From assembly GCF_000429245.1 (NCBI RefSeq), contig NZ_KE386870.1, positions 434,740-498,739 of the forward strand: a DNA stretch of 64,000 bases, in the 5' to 3' direction. Position 1 is the first letter of the stretch, and the number at the start of each line of letters is the position of its first letter. The translations under genes and the position numbers were made by a program. The DNA comes from Schaalia georgiae DSM 6843. GTDB taxonomy: Bacteria; Actinomycetota; Actinomycetes; Actinomycetales; Actinomycetaceae. The notes beneath the pieces are model-generated. The model saw only the letters and a program-made list of their open reading frames with translations, had not been told where the DNA came from and did no database searches. Below, one piece after another: positions 57,869 to 64,000 of the stretch.

Positions 57869-59578
57869 ATGGAGGCCACTGCGCGCAGAACCACCAAACG
57901 CGAGTCCTGGAGCGGACAGACGGGCTTCCTGATGGCGGCGATCGGCTCCGCCATCGGACTGGGCAACATCTGGCGCTTCCCCGGCACCGCCTACGCCAAC
58001 GGCGGGGGAGCGTTCCTGGTGCCCTACCTGGTGGCCCTCGTCCTCGTCGGCATCCCCATGCTGTGGCTCGACTACGCGATGGGGCACAAGCTCCGGGGGT
58101 CGCCGTCGTGGGCGCTGCGCAGGCTCGCGGCCGGGGGCGAGGTGCTGGGCTGGTTCCAGACCTTCGTCTGCTTCGTCATCCTGGTGTACTACGGCGCCGT
58201 CATCGCCTGGAGCGCCCAGTACATGGTGTACTCCGTGGACCAGAGCTGGGGCGAGGACCCCACGTCCTTCTTCACGGACACGTTCTTGAGGGTGGTGCCC
58301 GGCGACCAGTTCTCCTGGGAGCCCGTCGCGGCGGTCGCCGTTCCCCTGGTGCTCATCTGGGTGCTGGTCCTGGCGATCATCGGGCGCGGCATCGCCCGGG
58401 GCGTCGAGGCGGCGAACAAGGTGTTCCTGCCCCTGCTGGTTGTCCTCTTCCTCATCATGGTCGTGCGCGCCCTGTTCCTGCCGGGCGCGGTCGAGGGCCT
58501 GAACGCCTTCTTCTCACCGGACTGGGAGTCGCTTTCCAACCCGCGGGTGTGGTTGGCGGCCTTCGCGCAGATCTTCTTCTCGCTGTCGGTGGGCTTCGGC
58601 ATCATGATGACCTACGCCTCGTACCTCAAGCGCAGGTCCAACCTGACGGGCACGGCCCTGGTCGCGGGATTCGCCAACTCGTCCTTCGAGATCCTGGCGG
58701 GCATCGGGGTGTTCTCCGCCATCGGCTTCATGGCGCACCAGCAGGGCGTCGGCGTGGGCGACGTGGAGGGCGTCTCCGGCCCCATCCTGTCCTTCGTGAC
58801 CTTCCCGAAGATCATCTCGATGATGCCGGGGGGAGCGATCTTCGGCGTCCTCTTCTTCGCTTCGCTGACCCTGGCCGGGGTGACCTCGCTGCTGTCCCTG
58901 CTGCAAGTGGTCTCGGGGGGCCTGCAGGACAAGTTCGGGCTCTCGCCGGCCCGCGCCGCCCTCGTCTTCGGCGTCCCCGCCACCGTCGTCTCCGTGGCGC
59001 TCTTCGGCACCCGGTCCGGCCTGAACACACTCGACATCGTCGATAACTTCATCAACAACATCGGTGTGGTGTCCAGTGCGATCCTAGTGGCCGTCCTGGC
59101 CGCCGTGGCACCGCCGCGTCTGCGGGGCCTGCGCCGCCACCTCAACTCCGTGTCCTCGGTGAAGGTGCCGCGCCCGTGGGAGCCCCTGGTGGGCGTCGTC
59201 GTCCCCCTGGTCCTCCTCGTCATGATGGGGATCACCGCCGTGACCCTGGTCCAGGAGGGCTACGGCTCCTACGCCCCGGGCCTCGTCGCGGTCTTCGGCT
59301 GGGGGTCCGTCGCCCTCGCCGTGGTGGGCGCGGGGGCCTTCACGCTACTGCCGTGGCGCCACCGCCGCGCCGCGCGGTCGATCCGCGCGATCATCGACGC
59401 CGACGAGGCGGGGGCCGCCGTCCAGGACGGGTCGGGGGAGCCGCGTGCTCCGGGGGAATCCGGAGGCGGGAAAGCAGACGGGAACGCGGCGCCGGGCGAT
59501 TGTGATGGCAGTGCTGCACCGGGCGGCTGTGACGGCCCCGGCGACGGGGAGACCGACGGGGAAGGAGCCCGGGCATGA
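57869..59578 (+). CDS. metP: Sodium-dependent NSS/SNF-family amino acid transporter (MetP-like)
   Basis: A 569-aa NSS protein with about twelve helices. TM1 motif GSAIGLGNIWRFPGTAYANG carries the Na+ and substrate sites. Further conserved are LDYAMGHKL and VGFGIMMTYASY. The C-terminal 60 residues are a Gly/Asp-rich tail. The stop overlaps the ATG of a 54-aa membrane peptide (ATGA), as in the methionine/alanine importer MetPS of Corynebacterium. The MetP assignment rests mainly on that partner. GGAACCCC before ATG 57869 is only a modest ribosome site. Confidence 0.87.
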   Translation: MEATARRTTKRESWSGQTGFLMAAIGSAIGLGNIWRFPGTAYANGGGAFLVPYLVALVLVGIPMLWLDYAMGHKLRGSPSWALRRLAAGGEVLGWFQTFVCFVILVYYGAVIAWSAQYMVYSVDQSWGEDPTSFFTDTFLRVVPGDQFSWEPVAAVAVPLVLIWVLVLAIIGRGIARGVEAANKVFLPLLVVLFLIMVVRALFLPGAVEGLNAFFSPDWESLSNPRVWLAAFAQIFFSLSVGFGIMMTYASYLKRRSNLTGTALVAGFANSSFEILAGIGVFSAIGFMAHQQGVGVGDVEGVSGPILSFVTFPKIISMMPGGAIFGVLFFASLTLAGVTSLLSLLQVVSGGLQDKFGLSPARAALVFGVPATVVSVALFGTRSGLNTLDIVDNFINNIGVVSSAILVAVLAAVAPPRLRGLRRHLNSVSSVKVPRPWEPLVGVVVPLVLLVMMGITAVTLVQEGYGSYAPGLVAVFGWGSVALAVVGAGAFTLLPWRHRRAARSIRAIIDADEAGAAVQDGSGEPRAPGESGGGKADGNAAPGDCDGSAAPGGCDGPGDGETDGEGARA

Positions 59579-59739
59579 GCGCCATCGCTGTCCTTATTAT
59601 GGTACTGACGATCCTGCTGGTGTGGGGCGGCCTGGTCGCCTCCGTCGTGCTCCTCCAGGTCCTTCCGGTCCCGCCCGAGGATCCGGCGGAGTCCAGCGGC
59701 CACCACGACGGCGCCCCCGGCGATCCGGCAACCGACTAG
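59575..59739 (+). CDS. metS: MetS-like small subunit of the NSS transporter
   Basis: A 54-aa protein: MSAIAVLIMVLTILLVWGGL, one hydrophobic helix (residues 3-30), then a short acidic, Pro-rich tail. MetS-type subunits are about 60 aa with one helix and are required by MetP. Its ATG overlaps the stop of the transporter gene by 4 nt, which ensures coupled synthesis. Easily missed because of its size. Confidence 0.82.
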   Translation: MSAIAVLIMVLTILLVWGGLVASVVLLQVLPVPPEDPAESSGHHDGAPGDPATD

Positions 59740-59770
59740 GGCGGAGCGCCCGCTTCCCAAAGGAGTCCCG

Positions 59771-60523
59771 ATGAAACTCGTCGCCTTCGACCTCGACGAC
59801 ACGCTGGCGCCCTCGAAGTCGCCGCTGCCCCCCCTCATGGACCAGCGGTTGCAGTCCCTGCTCGACCACGTGCCCGTGTGCATCATCTCCGGCGGGCAGA
59901 TCGGGCAGTTCCGCGCCCAGGTCCTGTCCCAACTGCACGCCACGGACCGCCAGCTCTCCCGCCTGCACCTCATGCCCACGTGCGGCACCCGCTACTACCG
60001 CTACGAGGACGGCCAGTGGGTCATGAAGTACGCCCACGACCTCGACCCGCAGGTGCGCGACCGCGCGATCGCCTCCCTGGAGAGGCGCGCCAAAGAGCTG
60101 GGCCTGTGGGAGGAGGACACGTGGGGCCCCATCATCGAGGACCGGGGCTCCCAGATCACCTACTCCGCCCTGGGGCAGGAGGCTCCCCTGGACGCCAAGC
60201 GCGCGTGGGACCCCGACGGCGCGAAGAAGGCGATGCTGCGCGACGCCGTGGCCCCCGACGTGCCCGAGCTGGACGTGCGGGGCGGCGGCTCGACCTCGAT
60301 CGACATCACGACCCGGGGCATCGACAAGGCCTACGGCATGGGCAAACTGGTGGAGGCCACGGGCATCGCCCCGCAGGACATGCTCTTCATCGGGGACCGG
60401 CTGGACGCCGAGGGCAACGACTACCCCGTCGAAGCCGCCGGGTACCCGACGCGCGCCGTCGCGGACTGGCACGAGTGCGCCGAGGCGATCGCCCAGATCG
60501 TGGGAGAGCTCGCCGCCCGGTAG
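59771..60523 (+). CDS. HAD-IIB hydrolase, phosphomannomutase-like
   Basis: A 250-aa HAD protein. Motif I is AFDLDDTLAPSKSPL, motif II IISGGQI, then LMPTCGTRYYRYEDGQW, IIEDRGSQITYSALGQ and the C-terminal STSIDITTRGIDKAYG and FIGDRLDAEGNDYP. The order and cap resemble eukaryotic-type phosphomannomutase (PMM) more than Cof phosphatases. It could convert mannose-6-P to mannose-1-P or be a sugar phosphatase. A good ribosome site (AAAGGAG) precedes the ATG. Confidence 0.85.
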   Translation: MKLVAFDLDDTLAPSKSPLPPLMDQRLQSLLDHVPVCIISGGQIGQFRAQVLSQLHATDRQLSRLHLMPTCGTRYYRYEDGQWVMKYAHDLDPQVRDRAIASLERRAKELGLWEEDTWGPIIEDRGSQITYSALGQEAPLDAKRAWDPDGAKKAMLRDAVAPDVPELDVRGGGSTSIDITTRGIDKAYGMGKLVEATGIAPQDMLFIGDRLDAEGNDYPVEAAGYPTRAVADWHECAEAIAQIVGELAAR

Positions 60524-60713
60524 GCCCGGGGAAGCCGGGGTGTCCGTCGCCCGTGTCCGGTGGGCGGACCGGGGTTCGCCATCCGCGGTGGACCGCATAC
60601 GGTGGGCATGTGCCTGACGGCGTCGCGGGGACGGGTCCGGAGTATGCCGGGTCCTGGCTTCCGACGCGGCGCTGCGGTGCGAGGAACATCCGACGGCGGG
60701 GAGGGAGAATGCG

Positions 60714-61025
60714 GTGACGGACATCCATATTGTTGCGGGCGATCTGGAGACGCTCCATGAGCGCGTGGGGTATGTGGTCGAGGACCTGGGACCGGTGGTG
60801 GTCGAGGAGGCCGGGTCGTATATCCACGGGGGAATGCCCGGAGGGCAGAGCGCGGATCTGGGCGTTCAGGCCGCGGACGCCATTGACAAAAGAGTTGGCG
60901 GCGTTGTTTCCGGTTTGTCGGATTTCTGCGTGAACCTCGCGGATATGATCGCGCAGTTGGCCGCCACGGAGGACGCCAACACTGTGGTGTTCCAGAACAT
61001 CGCTCACTCAGCGGGGGTGGACTGA
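60714..61025 (+). CDS. Small helical protein, EspC/WXG100-like (putative type VII secretion partner)
   Basis: A 103-aa protein starting MTDIHIVAGDLETLHERVGY with two long predicted helices (about 8-32 and 50-88) around a Gly-rich turn (HGGMPGGQSADLG). The MTDIHV-like start and hairpin resemble EspC-type type VII secretion targets; there is no W-x-G motif. GTG 60714 is preceded by GGGAGGGAGAA. Its stop overlaps the next ATG (TGATG), so it is coupled to the DUF1023 protein and is probably its secretion partner or chaperone (inference). Confidence 0.65.
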   Translation: MTDIHIVAGDLETLHERVGYVVEDLGPVVVEEAGSYIHGGMPGGQSADLGVQAADAIDKRVGGVVSGLSDFCVNLADMIAQLAATEDANTVVFQNIAHSAGVD

Positions 61026-62758
61026 TGGTCGCGTGGAGTGAAGTCTTGAACTGGCGCGCCGACTATATCGAGGCCGCCAGGCAAGAGGCGGAGGACGCGT
61101 TGCGGACAGCGCGCGCCCAGGTCGCGGAGCTGGAGGACCACCAGCGCCACATCCAGTCCCAGGGCGATTCCGTCAGCGCGATGCGTGGTGCGCTGGGGAG
61201 CCAGCAGAATTGTTTGGATCACGGGGTGAACTGCCTCGCCGAGTACATGCTGGCGTGCGCCGAGGCCGTGGATGGCGTGCGCCGGGTGACGGCGAAAGTG
61301 GAAAGTGCTTTGGAGATCTCCGAGGAGATCGGCTACCCCATTCACGACGATGGCAGCGTTGACAGTTTTTCCCGCGAGTACGAAGGTGCCTGGACGTTCT
61401 CCGTTCAAACCGAGGGCAACGCGGTCGCCGAGGCGAAGCACGCGGAGCTGAAAGAATGCGTTGCTGATGCTCTGCGCATCGCCGACGAGGTGGACGCGGA
61501 GTTCGCTAGGCGGTTACGACGACTGGCAATGGGCACGTTTTTCAGAGCTGAGGGCAGGGCATCGATCTCTCCGGGCTTGCCGAACGACGCGGACGAGTCG
61601 TGGTCCCCATCGGAGGTGAGCGCGTGGTGGGCCGCCCTGACCGATGAGGAGCGCCAGGCGTGCATCGAGCGCGATCCTTTGAAGTACGGCAACTTGGACG
61701 GGATCGACATGGCGTCGCGGGACAAGGCGAACCGGCTCGCCCTGTACGGGCGCGAGGACGCCGACGGCAACCACGTTCCGGGTACTGGCCTGCTCGACCA
61801 GGCCCAGGCCAAGTTCGACGAGGCGAAAGCTCGCTATGACGAAGCCATGAACAGCGCGGCTAATGACCGGCAGAGGACGGCTGCGTATGGTTTAAGGGCT
61901 GCCCTGGACCGCGCTGAGCGGGATCTGAAGGATTTGCAGAAGATCGACGAGCAGTTGCGCACGAAGCAGGCGTCGGATGGGACGCCCTTGTCCTTGCTCG
62001 CCTTGGACACGTCGGGGGAGCAGGTGAAGGCGGCTGTGGCTGTGGGGGATGTGGACCACGCCCAGCACGTCGCGAACTTCACTCCGGGCATGGGCACCAA
62101 TGTGCGCGACTCGTTGGACAACTACGTGGATGTCGCCGATCGCATGCGCGACAACACAGTCGATAAGGTCGGCATAGGAAAGTCTGATGTCGCTGTGGTG
62201 GCGTGGTTGAACTACGACGCCCCGACGGACGTCACGAAGACCTTCGATCCGAGTGTGGCCAGTACGGACAAGGCGCATGCGGGGGCCGACCGTTTGGCGG
62301 GGTTCCTCACGGGTGTGCGCTCGTGGCGCGATGAACAGGGAGGTTCGTTGCATTTGACCAGTGTGTCCCACTCCTACGGGTCCACCACTGCTGGGCTGGC
62401 GATGCGGCAGATGGGCGAGGGGGTTGTGGACGACCACGTCTACCTGGCTTCCCCGGGCAGTGGGGCGCACTCGGTGGGGGCGCTGGGGGTTGATCCCTCC
62501 CACGTGTGGGTCTCCGCTGTTCCTGAAGGGGACTCCACCGTGCAGGGCAGGGGCCCGGATTGGTCGGATTTCGCCAGGGATCCCCAGGAGTTGGAGGGAA
62601 TCCAGCACCTGTCGGGGGACGCCACAGGAGCGCAGGGGTACGTGTCCGTCAACCCGTCGGGCATCGCGAATCACTCCTCCTACTTCGCCCCGCCCAAGCC
62701 GGGGGAGGAGAACGAGGCGTTCAACGACATCTGCCGGGTCGTGGGAGGCGCGAAGTGA
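61025..62758 (+). CDS. DUF1023 alpha/beta-hydrolase with helical N-terminal domain (putative type VII effector)
   Basis: A 577-aa protein. Residues 1-175 are helical and coiled-coil-like (RQEAEDALRTARAQVAELED), as in WXG/LXG-type secreted proteins. A charged middle follows, and about 350-560 is a DUF1023 alpha/beta-hydrolase: WLNYDAPTDV, TSVSHSYGSTTAG with nucleophile Ser450 (first Gly of GHSYGS replaced by Ser), VYLASPGSGA, and His550 in NHSSYF as the likely base. No signal peptide. A lipoprotein gene overlaps its stop. Codon use has more G/T-ending codons than genes upstream of 60 kb. Confidence 0.8.
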   Translation: MVAWSEVLNWRADYIEAARQEAEDALRTARAQVAELEDHQRHIQSQGDSVSAMRGALGSQQNCLDHGVNCLAEYMLACAEAVDGVRRVTAKVESALEISEEIGYPIHDDGSVDSFSREYEGAWTFSVQTEGNAVAEAKHAELKECVADALRIADEVDAEFARRLRRLAMGTFFRAEGRASISPGLPNDADESWSPSEVSAWWAALTDEERQACIERDPLKYGNLDGIDMASRDKANRLALYGREDADGNHVPGTGLLDQAQAKFDEAKARYDEAMNSAANDRQRTAAYGLRAALDRAERDLKDLQKIDEQLRTKQASDGTPLSLLALDTSGEQVKAAVAVGDVDHAQHVANFTPGMGTNVRDSLDNYVDVADRMRDNTVDKVGIGKSDVAVVAWLNYDAPTDVTKTFDPSVASTDKAHAGADRLAGFLTGVRSWRDEQGGSLHLTSVSHSYGSTTAGLAMRQMGEGVVDDHVYLASPGSGAHSVGALGVDPSHVWVSAVPEGDSTVQGRGPDWSDFARDPQELEGIQHLSGDATGAQGYVSVNPSGIANHSSYFAPPKPGEENEAFNDICRVVGGAK

Positions 62759-63462
62759 GTGGCCGTGTGTTCGCCAGGGCCGCTGGTGTTCTCGTGTGTG
62801 GGGTTCTGTTGGCGTCGGGGTGTGGGTTGGTTCCTCGGTCGCAGACTCCGCAGGAGGCGTTGGGTTTGCCGCAGGCGGAGACGCCCTTCGCCCAGCGTGA
62901 GTCGATTGAGGAATATTTGCGGTCGGAGGAGCCTGTGCTGGCGGGTTTCGTCCGTGCTCTGGCGGAGAGGGGCGGTGGGACGATTGGTTTCCAACCGGCG
63001 CGGCAGCTTCAGATTTGTTCTGATCGGGGGCGTGGGGAGGAGTACGGGTGGCGGTTCCGCAGTGAGACTCTGTATGTGGTGTCGGTTACGGATGTGGATA
63101 TTGATGAGATAGCGTCGCAGGAGTTGTCCGGTCTGCCGTACAAGGGGACACGGGGAAAGACACGGGAGGACGGGTCTTTCGTTCTGAGTAGTGGAGATGC
63201 CGATAATGGTGGGCAACTCCAGGTGACCTATTTCCCCGATCAGAGGTCTCCGGTTCAGTATGAGTCGGGGTGTCGTCCCTCGGACGGGTCGATGGGGGAT
63301 CTTAGTCAGTACACGTTGCCTACGACTGAGGAGGTGTTCTCCGATTTGGTGGTCTACCCGGCCTTCGACAAGGACACCAAGCAGCCGAATCCGCCCCCGC
63401 CGTCCCGGGGCGACTCGGGTCAGTCGGGCGGGTCCGGCGATGAGTCGGGGGATGAGCAGTGA
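62755..63462 (+). CDS. Putative lipoprotein, candidate immunity protein
   Basis: A 235-aa protein with a lipobox LLASGC (Cys23) after a short Arg-containing signal peptide, so anchored on the outer face of the membrane. The mature part has a mixed alpha/beta look (VLAGFVRALAERGGGTIGFQ, SETLYVVSVTDVDIDEIASQ) and a disordered Pro/Gly/Ser tail. GTG 62755 overlaps the hydrolase stop (GTGA). No family recognised. A second copy begins 141 nt downstream. The position next to a putative secreted lipase makes an immunity role plausible. Confidence 0.75.
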   Translation: MSGRVFARAAGVLVCGVLLASGCGLVPRSQTPQEALGLPQAETPFAQRESIEEYLRSEEPVLAGFVRALAERGGGTIGFQPARQLQICSDRGRGEEYGWRFRSETLYVVSVTDVDIDEIASQELSGLPYKGTRGKTREDGSFVLSSGDADNGGQLQVTYFPDQRSPVQYESGCRPSDGSMGDLSQYTLPTTEEVFSDLVVYPAFDKDTKQPNPPPPSRGDSGQSGGSGDESGDEQ

Positions 63463-63603
63463 GTGCGCGCTGGATACGAGGGTGCGGTGGGCTGTTGCTA
63501 GCCGCCGCGCCGACTTCCGGCCGCCGTGCTTCCGCCCGCGCCGCGCGCTCCAGCCGCTGTGTTTTCGCCCGCGTCGTGGTGCTCCAGCAAGGGGAAGTCT
63601 GAG

Positions 63604-64000
63604 ATGACGACCAGTCGTGTGTTCGCCAGGGCCGCTGGTGTTCTTGTGTGTGCGGTGTTTTTGGTGTCGGGGTGTGGGTTGGTTCCTCGGTCGCAGAGCC
63701 CGCAGGAGGCGTTGGGTTTGCCGCAGGCGGAGACGTCTTTTGCCGAGCGTGTGTCGATTGAGGAGTATTTGCGGTCGGAGGAGCCGGTGTTGGCGGGTTT
63801 TGTCCGTGCTCTGGCGGGGAGGGGGGTGGGAGCATCGGTTTCCAACCGCCTCGGCTCGTCCGTTATTGTTGGGATTGGGGTCCTGGTGAGGAGCGGGGGT
63901 GGTCGTTCCGCAGTGAGATCCTGTATGTGGTGTCGGTGACTGATGCGGATATTGATGAGATAGCGTCGCAGGAGTTGTCCGGTCTGCCGTACAAGGGGAC
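63604..64000 (+). pseudogene. Second lipoprotein copy, frameshifted at a poly-G tract (runs off window)
   Basis: ATG 63604 opens a near-copy of the preceding lipoprotein: lipobox FLVSGC (Cys24), then GLVPRSQSPQEALGLPQAE and SIEEYLRSEEPVLAGFVRAL. At GGGGGG (63821-63826) one base is missing relative to copy 1 (GGGGCGG), so the frame ends at TGA 63937-63939. In the other frame homology resumes (LYVVSVTDADIDEIASQELS) to the window end. It is either a decaying duplicate or a switchable on/off gene. Confidence 0.8.

Overview
This window looks like a chromosome segment of a high-GC Gram-positive bacterium, most likely Actinomycetaceae (Actinomyces/Schaalia-type). That placement is an inference from several things seen: very GC-rich genes with C/G-ending codons, a giant type I fatty acid synthase in an operon with acyl-CoA carboxylase genes, TANNNT promoters placed exactly 6 nt before start codons (leaderless mRNAs), a cysteine-free L32 ribosomal protein, and a DUF1023/type-VII-like locus.

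Layout. 1-6 kb: glgX (incomplete) on the minus strand, then the plus-strand run etfB-etfA-cysteine desulfurase-mnmA and tRNA-Leu. 6.2-7.3 kb: a gene-free stretch full of direct and inverted repeats. 7.3-13.8 kb: an isoprenylcysteine-methyltransferase-like protein, bcp downstream of an 8-bp tandem repeat, a two-gene ABC exporter, an unknown gene, two tandem tRNA-Lys genes, a DtxR/MntR-type repressor and a HIT protein. 13.9-18.6 kb: leuS, a Nei-type DNA glycosylase, an SRPBCC gene and a broken MarR gene. 18.8-24.9 kb: GNAT, cysK-cysE, a YigZ protein, rpmF, an AbiEii-like toxin gene that looks internally shortened plus its partner, tRNA-Arg and a stand-alone winged-helix regulator. 25-28.7 kb: ilvA, orn, repeat arrays and a second-type ssb.

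28.9-42.9 kb is one minus-strand lipogenic operon: birA, accA (biotin carboxylase plus biotin carrier), accD (carboxyltransferase), fas (3091 aa) and acpS. BirA would biotinylate the AccA carrier domain, the carboxylase would make malonyl-CoA, Fas would use it, and AcpS would activate the Fas carrier domain. 43-51 kb: ettA, PTS fragments (two IIB, one IIA, no IIC), malQ and a family 3 glycosidase; with glgX these form a glycogen/maltodextrin/glucoside theme. 51.4-57.6 kb: GtrA-like protein, GT2 glycosyltransferase, a LytTR two-component system, UDP-galactopyranose mutase and an AEC transporter (envelope glycan theme). 57.9-60.5 kb: an NSS-family transporter with its tiny MetS-like subunit, and a phosphomannomutase-like HAD protein.

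60.7-64 kb is the most unusual coding region: a small EspC/WXG-like helical protein, a protein with a long helical N-terminus and a C-terminal DUF1023 alpha/beta-hydrolase, a lipoprotein, and a second near-identical lipoprotein copy broken by a 1-nt change in a poly-G run. It resembles a type VII secretion lipase effector with lipoprotein immunity genes. A second theme is a set of intergenic elements in which a 10-20 bp motif occurs twice in one orientation and then at least twice inverted. Sequences differ between most loci, and one family (near 8.6 and 24.0 kb) is dispersed.
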